5,810 nt of DNA, from positions 1-5,810 of the forward strand of contig CALEAR010000116.1 in assembly GCA_937943665.1 (NCBI GenBank), given 5' to 3'. Below are positions 1-5,391 of the stretch, one piece after another. Made by a program: the position numbers and the translations under genes. Source of the stretch: an uncultured Alcanivoracaceae bacterium (GTDB lineage: Bacteria; Pseudomonadota; Gammaproteobacteria; Pseudomonadales; Alcanivoracaceae). Below the pieces are notes generated by a model that did no database searches, was not told the origin of the DNA, and saw only the letters and a list, made by a program, of their open reading frames with translations. Every line of letters starts with the position of its first letter. The first letter of the stretch is position 1.

Positions 1-10
1 CTAAGTGATT

Positions 11-52
11 AAAAAAGGCCTCACCGCCCACAACGAAATCAATTGTGCCCGG
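11..52 (-). terminator. possible weak intrinsic terminator of the lipoprotein gene
   Basis: Just after the lipoprotein stop codon, the minus strand can form a stem of CACAA with TTGTG (plus-strand 29-33 and 43-47). A 2x2 mismatch and three further pairs (24-26 with 50-52) extend it, and a run of six T follows on the minus strand (16-11). The T run starts seven bases after the stem, which is further than in a classic terminator, and the stem is interrupted. This is a weak call. It could also simply be the end of whatever lies left of the window. Confidence 0.25.
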
Positions 53-976
53 CTAACTGCGCGTGCGAGTGAGTAAATCCAAGGTGTTTTCCCAGGCTTT
101 AAGATCCATATTCACCCCTTGGGCCAATGGCGCTTGTGGGGAAATTGCCTTGGGCCCGCGGCGAAACAAACCCACCACCGCATCTTCCACATGGCCAAGC
201 AAACGCCGCACCGTGGAAACGGGGTTTTTAATTAACGTCAGTAAATGGCTTCTGAGCACAATGTGATCTAAGGATTTCAGCGTTACCTTGGCCACTGGCG
301 TGCTGCCTTCGCTATCCATGGGCAATTGAATGAGCACCACCTTTTGCCCACCTTGCGGTAAGTAGGCCCACCCCACAGCCCCTGGCTCATCCGCAGAAAG
401 CTCAATGAGCACGCTCTCTTCTTCCCTTTCAAGCAAGCTGATCAACCGCAAAAGCAGTTGTTCTTCATCCAAACTCATGAACACTTCTGTGTACGTGGCT
501 TGACGAGAGCTCACTTGGATTTCACCCTCTTCATCGCGCCATACAAAACGCGCCTCCCCCTCCATTTGAATTTGCAGCGCTAAATAAGGGGTGGTGGGGA
601 TAATCCACTCAAACAGTTGATCAAAGGTGCTTTGTAGCTCTTCGTGGCTCACCACGGCAACGGGTTCACCGGAGCGTAAATAAGGACGAAAACGGTGGCT
701 AGCATGCAGTTGTGAAAACACCACATCCATCCCTTGCTCATGGCGCTGATCCAAGGCTTGAATGCCGTACCAAGCGTACTCCCCCTTGCTCTCGAAACCA
801 AGGTAGAGCTTGCCCTCAAGCTCCACGGGCTCAAACCGGGATTCCTCCATGGCCTCAAGTAAGTTCGGCACCGATAAGCGATAAATGGGATCACCGGAAA
901 GTGTGGGCCGGCTGGCGCAGGCACTGATCATTAGTGCTAACCATGCCAACAACACCCATTGAATGTAACGTTCCAT
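53..976 (-). CDS. lipoprotein of unknown function
   Basis: This is a protein of about 307 residues that I do not recognise. The start at 976 gives a short n-region (MERYIQW), a hydrophobic core and the lipobox I17-S18-A19-C20, so Cys20 should be lipidated by Lgt and cut by LspA. The residues after Cys20 (Ala, Ser) lack the inner-membrane retention Asp at +2, which suggests sorting to the outer membrane with the body in the periplasm. The ATG at 982 or the GTG at 997 are alternative starts; none has a strong ribosome binding site. The mature part is rich in Glu and Leu, with no cysteine and no further membrane segment. Near the C terminus is an amphipathic stretch (about residues 240-280). The gene follows the EEP gene by 81 bases on the same strand with no terminator visible between them, so co-transcription is possible. 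The function is unknown; only the lipoprotein call is well supported. Confidence 0.8.
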   Translation of the reverse strand: MERYIQWVLLAWLALMISACASRPTLSGDPIYRLSVPNLLEAMEESRFEPVELEGKLYLGFESKGEYAWYGIQALDQRHEQGMDVVFSQLHASHRFRPYLRSGEPVAVVSHEELQSTFDQLFEWIIPTTPYLALQIQMEGEARFVWRDEEGEIQVSSRQATYTEVFMSLDEEQLLLRLISLLEREEESVLIELSADEPGAVGWAYLPQGGQKVVLIQLPMDSEGSTPVAKVTLKSLDHIVLRSHLLTLIKNPVSTVRRLLGHVEDAVVGLFRRGPKAISPQAPLAQGVNMDLKAWENTLDLLTRTRS

Positions 977-1057
977 AACCATGCCGCATGCTGGCACACT
1001 CAGGCGCCTAGATTCACAAAAAAGAGAACCTTATCACAAAATAGGGGCTAACGCGGT

Positions 1058-1927
1058 TTAAAAGTTCGCAGCTTCCGAAGCGCGGCGCACATCCTCTGGC
1101 ACCCAGATTTCTGTTTCCACCGGCAAATGATCGGATAACAAACAATCATCAAGCACAGCTTTTTGCGACACACGTAGGCCTTCGCTCACTAAGATATGAT
1201 CAATGGGCTGCGCTGGAGACCAACTCGGATAAGTGGGCGCCACTGGGTTAAGTTGCAGATCAAGTTCAGATAAGGGTGAACAGATGAGCTCATCATGGGT
1301 GCAGTTGAAATCCCCCATAATGATCACATAAGGGTAGGTTTTTAGCTGATCTCGTAAAAAAGCGAGCTGTTCATTACGGCGTTTTTCACTCAGGGCGAGA
1401 TGCACACCCACCACCACAAGAGGTAGCTCTGGGTTACCGTATTTCGCTATAAAGGCACCGCGCCCAGGCAACCCTGGTAACCGGTAATCTTCCACACTGT
1501 AGGGCACTAAACGGCTGAGTAAGCCATTACTAAACTGCCCCCAGTTACCTAGGTTACGATTCAACTGCTGATGCCAAAATGGGAATTCCCCACGGTTGGC
1601 CAGGTGCACAATTTGGTTCACAAATTGGGAACGATGGCTGCCGCCATCCACTTCTTGCAATGCCACCAAATCGTAATGTTGAATGACCTCAGCAATACGC
1701 TCAATGTTTTTGCGGTTATTACGGGCTGCCTTTAAGTGCTTCCAGCTGCCCGTAATGTATTCACTAAACTTGCGCGTGCCTATACCCGCCTGAATATTGA
1801 AGCTGAGCAGCTTTAAGTTTTCAGCGGGCAAGGCTGTGGTGCGTGGCTCACGCACCCGTTGTAGCCGGCCCGGCTTCACTAAAGAAAACGGGCGGGCCTG
1901 TGTTTGCGCTGAGGAGTGATTACGCAT
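1058..1927 (-). CDS. endonuclease/exonuclease/phosphatase (EEP) family hydrolase
   Basis: This 289-residue protein belongs to the DNase I/exonuclease III/inositol-phosphatase fold, which uses a divalent metal to cleave phosphoester bonds. The family's catalytic set is present in order: Asn44 in the LSFNIQ strand, Glu92 in LQEVD (metal ligand), His176 in VGVHLAL, Asp206 and Asn208 in MGDFNC, Asp243-His244 in PIDHIL, and Asp266-His267 in SDHLP. An active enzyme is therefore expected. The substrate cannot be read from the sequence: DNA, a phospholipid head group or another phosphodiester are all possible within this family. No signal peptide is visible. The first roughly 35 residues are basic and polar, ahead of the fold, suggesting a cytoplasmic protein. 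Its ATG overlaps the dsbA TAA by one base (TAATG) and there is only a weak ribosome binding site, so translation is probably coupled to dsbA. The dsbA-EEP pair is one I recall from Pseudomonas. Confidence 0.9.
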   Translation of the reverse strand: MRNHSSAQTQARPFSLVKPGRLQRVREPRTTALPAENLKLLSFNIQAGIGTRKFSEYITGSWKHLKAARNNRKNIERIAEVIQHYDLVALQEVDGGSHRSQFVNQIVHLANRGEFPFWHQQLNRNLGNWGQFSNGLLSRLVPYSVEDYRLPGLPGRGAFIAKYGNPELPLVVVGVHLALSEKRRNEQLAFLRDQLKTYPYVIIMGDFNCTHDELICSPLSELDLQLNPVAPTYPSWSPAQPIDHILVSEGLRVSQKAVLDDCLLSDHLPVETEIWVPEDVRRASEAANF

Positions 1928-2562
1928 TACTTTGCATTACGCTCTTTGTTAACGAGGTAATCAATCACTTGGAAGGTTTCCGCTTCATTACGTAAGTTTT
2001 GACGCAACACCACGTACTTACCGTTTACTGTGAAGGAAGGAACACCAGTGAGGCGGTAATCACGGGAAGCGGTATCTCCTTGGCGAAGCTTTGTGTTCAC
2101 GCTGAAGGAATCATAAAGCTTCTCAAACTCTTCGGCAGAAACGCCATAGTTTTCAAAAAACTTTTGTAGCGGCTCTTTTAGGAAGAGGTTTTCGCGGTGC
2201 TTATGGAGCGCATCAAAAATCGGCTTGTGCACTTCTTCTAATATGCCGGCGGCTTCTGCCACATAATAGGCGCGGGCCAAGGGCTCTGAACCACGAATAA
2301 AGGTAATGGGGGTGCGTACAAAATCCACATCATCGGCTTTTTTACCTAGCCAATCATTCACCACAGCTTCAGCGCTATAGCACGCTGGGCAGCCATAATA
2401 AAAACACTCACGTACTTCGATCTTATCGGGATCATGGGTATTCACCGTGGTGGATAGGGTTTGATAGTGGGTACCCTCCACAAAACGGCTAGGTGCCGCT
2501 TGCGCGAGCCCCGTGGCCACCATCAATACTAAGGCCATCACACCAGCAAATGCCTGCTTCAT
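1927..2562 (-). CDS. dsbA: periplasmic thiol:disulfide interchange protein DsbA with CPAC active site
   Basis: This 211-residue protein is the periplasmic oxidase that donates disulfides to exported proteins and is normally re-oxidised by DsbB. A signal peptide is visible (residues 1-22, hydrophobic core, AQA cleavage site), leaving a mature protein of 189 residues, the normal DsbA size. The thioredoxin-fold active site is Cys58-Pro59-Ala60-Cys61 within the YYGCPACYS segment, and the cis-proline loop is Gly173-Val174-Pro175. Two things are odd. The dipeptide is Pro-Ala instead of the usual Pro-His, and a third cysteine, Cys53, sits where a phenylalanine is usual. The start is fixed by a strong ribosome binding site, AAGGAG (2574-2569), six bases before the ATG. 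A promoter candidate lies about 110 bases upstream, and the EEP gene overlaps its stop codon. Family assignment is secure; the redox strength of this variant is uncertain. Confidence 0.95.
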   Translation of the reverse strand: MKQAFAGVMALVLMVATGLAQAAPSRFVEGTHYQTLSTTVNTHDPDKIEVRECFYYGCPACYSAEAVVNDWLGKKADDVDFVRTPITFIRGSEPLARAYYVAEAAGILEEVHKPIFDALHKHRENLFLKEPLQKFFENYGVSAEEFEKLYDSFSVNTKLRQGDTASRDYRLTGVPSFTVNGKYVVLRQNLRNEAETFQVIDYLVNKERNAK

Positions 2563-2671
2563 TACTTTCTCCTTAATAAAGCACTAACTAAAACACCAAT
2601 GCGTTCGCATAGGCAAAACAATTATGTAAAAGCACACTTATGACAAGCAAAGCGGCCAAACATTCCCTAAG

Positions 2672-2700
2672 GTTATAAATTATTACTCGCTAACACACAA
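2672..2700 (-). promoter_or_regulatory. sigma-70-type promoter candidate for dsbA-EEP operon
   Basis: On the minus strand, TTGTGT (2700-2695, three of six to consensus) and TATAAC (2677-2672, five of six) are separated by exactly 17 bases. This leaves a leader of about 100 bases before the dsbA ATG. A second, weaker candidate is TTGCTT with an 18-base spacer and CATAAT nearer the gene, around 2625-2655. The terminator at 2712-2740 lies just upstream, which supports an independent promoter for dsbA. Confidence 0.45.
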
Positions 2701-2711
2701 TAAATGTGCAT

Positions 2712-2740
2712 AAAAAAAGGCAGCGCCGTGCTGCCTTTTT
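2712..2740 (-). terminator. intrinsic terminator after cytochrome c4
   Basis: The arms GGCAGC (2719-2724) and GCTGCC (2730-2735) form a six-pair GC-rich stem around a five-base loop, extended by A7 on one side and T5 on the other. Read on the minus strand it ends in seven T (2718-2712), 16 bases after the cytochrome c4 stop codon. The symmetric A and T flanks make it work in principle on both strands, but only the minus-strand gene ends here. Confidence 0.85.
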
Positions 2741-2755
2741 GTGATGCTTCACGAA

Positions 2756-3406
2756 TTACTTGGATAATCCGCTGATGAAGCTAGACACCGCACGGATTTC
2801 ACGGTCCGTCATTTTGGCTGCAGTGGCCTGCATCATGCCAAGAGCATCTTCATCATCTGTATCGTTGGTGCGGTAACGCTCTGCGTCTAAATCATCGCGA
2901 CCAGCCGCACGGAAGGCTTTTAGCTCGCGCTCAATGTATTCCGCATGCTGACCCGCTAACGCAGGGAATTTTGCCGCTGCCACACCGGCACCCGCAGGGC
3001 CATGGCAACCTGTGCACGCAGGTACGCCGGTTTCAATGTTACCACCGCGGAAAATACGCTCGCCTTCTTCCACTAACTCAGGATCCGCAGCACCCGGCTG
3101 AATCTTCTGGCTAGCAAAATAAGCGGCTAGATCTTCCATATCTTCTTCAGAAAGCGTTGCCACCATACCGGCCATTACAGCATCTTCACGGGCACCGCTC
3201 TTATAATCTTTAAGCTGCTTCACCAAGTAAGGCGCACCCTGGCCTGCAATTTTTGGATATTCAGTGATGGAACTGTTGCCATCTGCATTATGGCATGCCG
3301 CACATACTGCAGATTTTTCTTTACCTGCATCGGGATCCCCAGCAGCATGGGCGCTAGCGGCGAACAAACCTGCTAATAAAAGAGTAACGAGCCTCAAGGA
3401 TTTCAT
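2756..3406 (-). CDS. cc4: cytochrome c4, diheme periplasmic electron carrier
   Basis: This 216-residue protein has a Sec signal peptide (residues 1-21, ending AHA before AGDPDAG) and two class I cytochrome c domains, each with one covalent heme site: Cys35-Ala-Ala-Cys38-His39 and Cys131-Thr-Gly-Cys134-His135. Candidate axial methionines follow each domain pattern, in the MAGMVATLS segment (Met81) and in the MMQATAAKM segment near the C terminus. Two-domain c4 proteins shuttle electrons in the periplasm, typically from the bc1 complex to cytochrome c oxidases. The second domain contains an acidic run ([10 protein letters not shown]) before its axial Met region. The start at 3406 was chosen over the upstream TTG at 3427 because AAAGGA sits about eight bases before this ATG and the signal peptide begins there. 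The gene is flanked by its own terminator and promoter candidate, so it is likely monocistronic. Confidence 0.95.
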   Translation of the reverse strand: MKSLRLVTLLLAGLFAASAHAAGDPDAGKEKSAVCAACHNADGNSSITEYPKIAGQGAPYLVKQLKDYKSGAREDAVMAGMVATLSEEDMEDLAAYFASQKIQPGAADPELVEEGERIFRGGNIETGVPACTGCHGPAGAGVAAAKFPALAGQHAEYIERELKAFRAAGRDDLDAERYRTNDTDDEDALGMMQATAAKMTDREIRAVSSFISGLSK

Positions 3407-3452
3407 GGCGTTTCCTTTTGTTGTCAACTAACTATTTTGCGTGAATACACAC

Positions 3453-3503
3453 TGTGCAAGCAGCACAACCATACCAAATGTGGCTTCCACAATTTAAATT
3501 TGG
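3453..3503 (-). other. paired small inverted repeats in cytochrome c4 leader
   Basis: Two short perfect inverted repeats lie between the likely cytochrome c4 transcription start and its ATG. TGTGC/GCACA (3453-3457 and 3463-3467) has a five-base loop. TGTGG/CCACA (3479-3483 and 3487-3491) has a three-base loop and can be flanked by an outer CCAAA/TTTGG pairing (3474-3478 and 3499-3503). They could be small leader hairpins or operator half-sites. No known regulator motif was recognised, and chance is possible for repeats this short. Confidence 0.3.
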
Positions 3504-3507
3504 CGGC

Positions 3508-3513
3508 ATTATA
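3508..3513 (-). promoter_or_regulatory. -10 element candidate for cytochrome c4
   Basis: The minus strand reads a perfect TATAAT at 3513-3508, about 100 bases upstream of the cytochrome c4 ATG. At 17-18 bases upstream there is no good TTGACA match, so this promoter may need an activator, as is common for respiratory genes. That dependence is inference only. Confidence 0.4.
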
Positions 3514-3577
3514 TACCACAAGACGCAGAGGGCATACCCGATTTGCGCAATTTCTGCCCCTTAATACCGGCAAAAAG

Positions 3578-3606
3578 GTGGCAAGGGACAAAAAGCCCCC
3601 TATACT
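3578..3606 (+). promoter_or_regulatory. sigma-70-type promoter candidate for engB
   Basis: GTGGCA (3578-3583, four of six to consensus) and TATACT (3601-3606, five of six) are spaced by 17 bases. Transcription would start near 3613, giving a leader of about 40 bases before the engB ATG. It is divergent from the cytochrome c4 promoter candidate. Confidence 0.45.
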
Positions 3607-3655
3607 TTGCCTTATACGAAGCCTCAATCTTCATTCACTCAGTACCGAGACATCC

Positions 3656-4270
3656 ATGCATCCCATTGCCAGAATTTTGCAACAAACGCAGTTTTTAACC
3701 AGCGCACAAACGCCCCAGCAGGCACCTCCCGATGAAGGTTATGAAATCGCCTTTGCGGGGCGCTCCAATGCGGGGAAATCTAGCGCTTTAAACCGCCTTA
3801 CCTCACAAAAGAGCTTGGCGCGTACCTCTAAAACCCCAGGGCGAACCCAGCTGCTTAATTTTTTTGCCGTGGATGAGCTGCGCCGCTTGGTGGATTTGCC
3901 GGGCTACGGCTATGCCAAGGTGGGCCAGCAAATGCGCCAAAACTGGCAAAAAAATATTAATGGCTACCTTGCTAAGCGTGAAAGCCTTAAGGGGATTATT
4001 TTGCTCACCGATGTGCGCCACCCCCTCAAAGCCTTTGATGAAATGATGATCGATTGGGCCACGGCCTCCCAAATGCCACTGCATATTTTGCTCACTAAGG
4101 CGGATAAACTAAGCTTTGGTGCCGCCAAGGCAGCCTTACATAAGGCCCAAGCGCCTTTGGCCAACAACCCTTTTATTACCTTTCAGCTGTTCTCTGCCAC
4201 TAGCGGTTTGGGGACAGAAGAAGCCTGGGGGCTCATTGGCAATTGGCTTGGTTTAGAAGATCTTGAATAG
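3656..4270 (+). CDS. engB: ribosome biogenesis GTPase EngB (YihA/YsxC)
   Basis: This 204-residue GTPase of the TrmE-Era-EngA-EngB-Septin group is needed for late assembly of the large ribosomal subunit. All G motifs are present in order: G1 GRSNAGKSS (35-43), the G2 threonine in KTPGRTQ (59-65), G3 DLPGYGYA (80-87), G4 TKAD (147-150) and G5 SATS (180-183). The protein aligns by eye end to end with the E. coli protein, including the [16 protein letters not shown] switch region. The reading frame is open upstream to 3437. The ATG at 3656 is preferred because its N terminus (a Gln-Thr-Gln-Phe-Leu-Thr-Ser-Ala type segment) is the family's normal beginning and the length is typical. The ribosome binding site is weak (GAGA a few bases upstream). 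The stop codon lies only two bases from the end of the terminator of the oppositely directed small RNA. Confidence 0.96.
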   Translation: MHPIARILQQTQFLTSAQTPQQAPPDEGYEIAFAGRSNAGKSSALNRLTSQKSLARTSKTPGRTQLLNFFAVDELRRLVDLPGYGYAKVGQQMRQNWQKNINGYLAKRESLKGIILLTDVRHPLKAFDEMMIDWATASQMPLHILLTKADKLSFGAAKAALHKAQAPLANNPFITFQLFSATSGLGTEEAWGLIGNWLGLEDLE

Positions 4271-4271
4271 A

Positions 4272-4410
4272 TAAAAAAAACCCTGGCAGCCTATATAGGG
4301 GGAAGGGTACTGGGCTGCCAGGGTTAGAGATGTCTCGCTCGCTCTGGGGAAAGCGTCGAGACCAAACGGCGACGACTTGAAGGGGGGGGGTATCAAGAAC
4401 CGTCGCCGGT
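4272..4410 (-). ncRNA. small RNA with three C-rich loops, at the Spot 42/ErsA position
   Basis: The inferred transcript is about 139 bases and has three stem-loops. Loop 1 has an eight-pair stem (CGGCGACG 4408-4401 with CGTCGCCG 4374-4367) topped by CTTGA/TCAAG (4397-4393 with 4380-4376), closing a 12-base loop that holds nine C. Loop 2 has GTCTCG/CGAGAC (4362-4357 with 4337-4332) plus CGCUUU/AGAGCG (4355-4350 with 4345-4340), closing a CCCC loop. The single U-G wobble in loop 2 pairs only on the minus strand, which fixes the orientation. Loop 3 is the terminator, whose loop contains CCC-UU-CCCCC. A promoter lies immediately upstream. C-rich exposed loops are a known way for bacterial small RNAs to pair with Shine-Dalgarno (G-rich) regions. 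Convergence with engB matches Spot 42 in E. coli and ErsA in Pseudomonas, the latter AlgU-dependent. Homology by sequence is unverified and the exact 5' end is uncertain by several bases. Confidence 0.8.
4273..4325 (-). terminator. intrinsic terminator of the small RNA
   Basis: A perfect 13-pair stem (AACCCTGGCAGCC with GGCTGCCAGGGTT, plus-strand 4279-4291 and 4313-4325) encloses a 21-base loop. On the minus strand a run of T continues to 4273, eight T in total including two in the stem. On the plus strand no T run follows the hairpin, so it is directional and does not serve engB well. Confidence 0.93.
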
Positions 4411-4412
4411 AG

Positions 4413-4443
4413 ATAATATGACCATACTTTCGAAAGAAGTTCC
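4413..4443 (-). promoter_or_regulatory. sigma-E/AlgU-like promoter of the small RNA, with spacer palindrome
   Basis: On the minus strand GGAACTT (4443-4437) exactly matches the -35 consensus of the extracytoplasmic sigma-E/AlgU family. Fifteen bases later comes TCATA (4421-4417), four of five to the TCAAA-type -10. The overlapping TATTAT (4418-4413) is also a fair sigma-70 -10, but no good sigma-70 -35 is present. The spacer contains the ten-base palindrome CTTTCGAAAG (4427-4436). Either -10 reading starts the transcript at about 4411-4406, at the foot of the first stem. Confidence 0.6.
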
Positions 4444-4779
4444 ACGATTTAAGAGGCATTTCGAGCACCACTTCACCTCTTTTTACACTTACTTTCAAAT
4501 TCTTTTCATCACCCCCCATACCAACGACAACACCTTAGCCTGCAAAGCCTGAATCTTCGGGCGTTAGCACGCTTTTATTTAAAGCATATTATTTTAAGGT
4601 ATTATTTTTCAAAACCCTTTTAAATAAGTAAAACCTGTTAAAAATGTTAAGTTTTTATTTGGTTAATACTTTATTTCTTTCCTCTTTCACGGCATCATGC
4701 TCGGCATTACGCGCTCATAAGCCAAACGCTTTTAGCCACAAGTTAAATTACCTTTGAACAACCTATAAAGGATAATGTT
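4444..4779. other. AT-rich intergenic region between small RNA and outer-membrane protein gene
   Basis: No convincing gene was found in these 336 bases. They contain a short hairpin with one wobble pair (GCCTGA 4547-4552 with TCGGGC 4557-4562), a small GCGT/ACGC repeat (4561-4572) followed by TTTTATTT that might weakly stop rightward transcripts, and a strongly AT-rich block at about 4573-4680. The region must hold the regulatory sequence of the downstream barrel gene and anything upstream of the small RNA promoter. Confidence 0.5.
4564..4592 (+). promoter_or_regulatory. sigma-70-type promoter candidate for the outer-membrane protein gene
   Basis: TTAGCA (4564-4569, four of six) and TATTAT (4587-4592, five of six) are spaced by 17 bases. 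A second TATTAT at 4600-4605 could serve as an alternative -10. Starting here would give a long leader of about 180 bases, rich in A and T. In AT-rich DNA such matches arise easily, so this is tentative. Confidence 0.35.
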
Positions 4780-5325
4780 ATGAAATTACGCAGCTTACTT
4801 GCCGCTGTTATCATCAGCGCCCCTTTTGCAGCCAATGCTGCGCCCGCTAACACCAACATTAGCTACACCTACGGTGAAGCTGGGTACCAAATCTGGACTG
4901 ACCCAGACACACACCAGTGGGGTTTAAAAGGTTCTTACCAAGTGGCGGATCAAATTTATGTAACCGCTGAAGATGATTACCTCATCAAAGGCCGCAGCGG
5001 TGGCGTGGGCTTCTTCGCGCCTTTAGATAACACTTTGCACCTATATGGCCAGTTCTCCTTAGCAGATAGCTATTACAAGAAAGGCCTACGCCCTGTGGTG
5101 GAAGGTGGTGTACGTGCCGCACTTAACAACGAACTCGAAGTACGCGGTGCCGTTCGTTACGCTGCTAAAAGCACACCCACTTCACGCAAAATAAAAGACG
5201 AAGTGCTTTTCCAAGGTGAAGGTTTATACAAGTTCAACGATAAGTTAGCTGCCGTGGCTGGCCTTGCCATCCCTGTGGAAGCTGATGGCGTTGTAGTAAA
5301 CGTAGGTGCACGCTTCAGCTTCTAA
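4780..5325 (+). CDS. small outer-membrane beta-barrel protein
   Basis: The protein has 181 residues with a clear signal peptide (residues 1-20, cleavage after Ala18-Asn19-Ala20), leaving 161 mature residues, the size of an eight-stranded barrel. The mature part shows alternating hydrophobic/polar strands with many Gly, Tyr and aromatic residues (SYTYGEAGYQIW, WGLKGSYQVADQIYVTAE, LHLYGQFSLA), no cysteine, and ends in Phe (VNVGARFSF). That terminal aromatic is the hallmark recognised by the BAM complex. The pattern resembles small Ax21/OmpA-like barrels, but I cannot assign a named family or a ligand. AAAGGA (4767-4772) seven bases before the ATG supports the start. It has its own terminator at 5341-5373 and sits next to the sigma-E-like small RNA promoter. 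Regulation of this gene by that small RNA is conceivable, but I see no strong complementarity to its ribosome binding site. Confidence 0.85.
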   Translation: MKLRSLLAAVIISAPFAANAAPANTNISYTYGEAGYQIWTDPDTHQWGLKGSYQVADQIYVTAEDDYLIKGRSGGVGFFAPLDNTLHLYGQFSLADSYYKKGLRPVVEGGVRAALNNELEVRGAVRYAAKSTPTSRKIKDEVLFQGEGLYKFNDKLAAVAGLAIPVEADGVVVNVGARFSF

Positions 5326-5340
5326 GCTTAAGGTTCACCA

Positions 5341-5373
5341 AAAAAAAGCCCGAGCATTAGCTCGGGCTTTTTT
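5341..5373. terminator. bidirectional intrinsic terminator between convergent genes
   Basis: A perfect eight-pair stem (GCCCGAGC 5348-5355 with GCTCGGGC 5360-5367) closes an ATTA loop and is flanked by A7 (5341-5347) and T6 (5368-5373). This gives a U-tract on either strand. It lies 15 bases after the barrel gene stop and 18 bases beyond the end of the convergent ATPase gene, so it can end both transcripts. Confidence 0.95.
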
Positions 5374-5391
5374 ATTGGCGGCCAACTTATC

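Noticed and set aside
649..927. Open frames on both strands inside the lipoprotein gene
   Set aside because: Shadows of the real gene: no signal sequence, ribosome binding site or domain, and the lipobox frame covers the whole interval.
3407..3427. Seven-residue longer cytochrome c4 from a TTG at 3427
   Set aside because: The AAAGGA ribosome binding site would fall inside the extended coding part, and the signal peptide begins at the ATG at 3406.
3424..3627. Minus-strand 67-codon frame in the cytochrome c4-engB intergenic region
   Set aside because: It overlaps promoter elements on both strands, no ribosome binding site was seen, and the product has no recognisable domain.
3437..3655. Upstream extension of the engB frame by 73 codons
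   Set aside because: No ribosome binding site, composition unlike the GTPase, and it would cover the divergent promoter region; EngB proteins normally begin near the ATG at 3656.
3803..4167. Open frames in other phases inside engB
   Set aside because: Shadows of the GTPase gene, which has all G motifs across the same interval.
4279..4325. Hairpin as a terminator of engB on the plus strand
   Set aside because: The plus strand has no T run after the stem; the run is on the minus-strand side only.
4233..4445. Second minus-strand frame of 70 codons from a GTG, overlapping the engB end
   Set aside because: It starts inside the sigma-E-like promoter, lacks a ribosome binding site, and is a by-product of the structured RNA.
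4253..4519. Minus-strand open frame of 88 codons covering the small RNA
   Set aside because: It runs through the promoter and all three stem-loops, has no well-placed ribosome binding site, its composition after the first third looks non-coding, and the nucleotide-level hairpins explain the sequence better.
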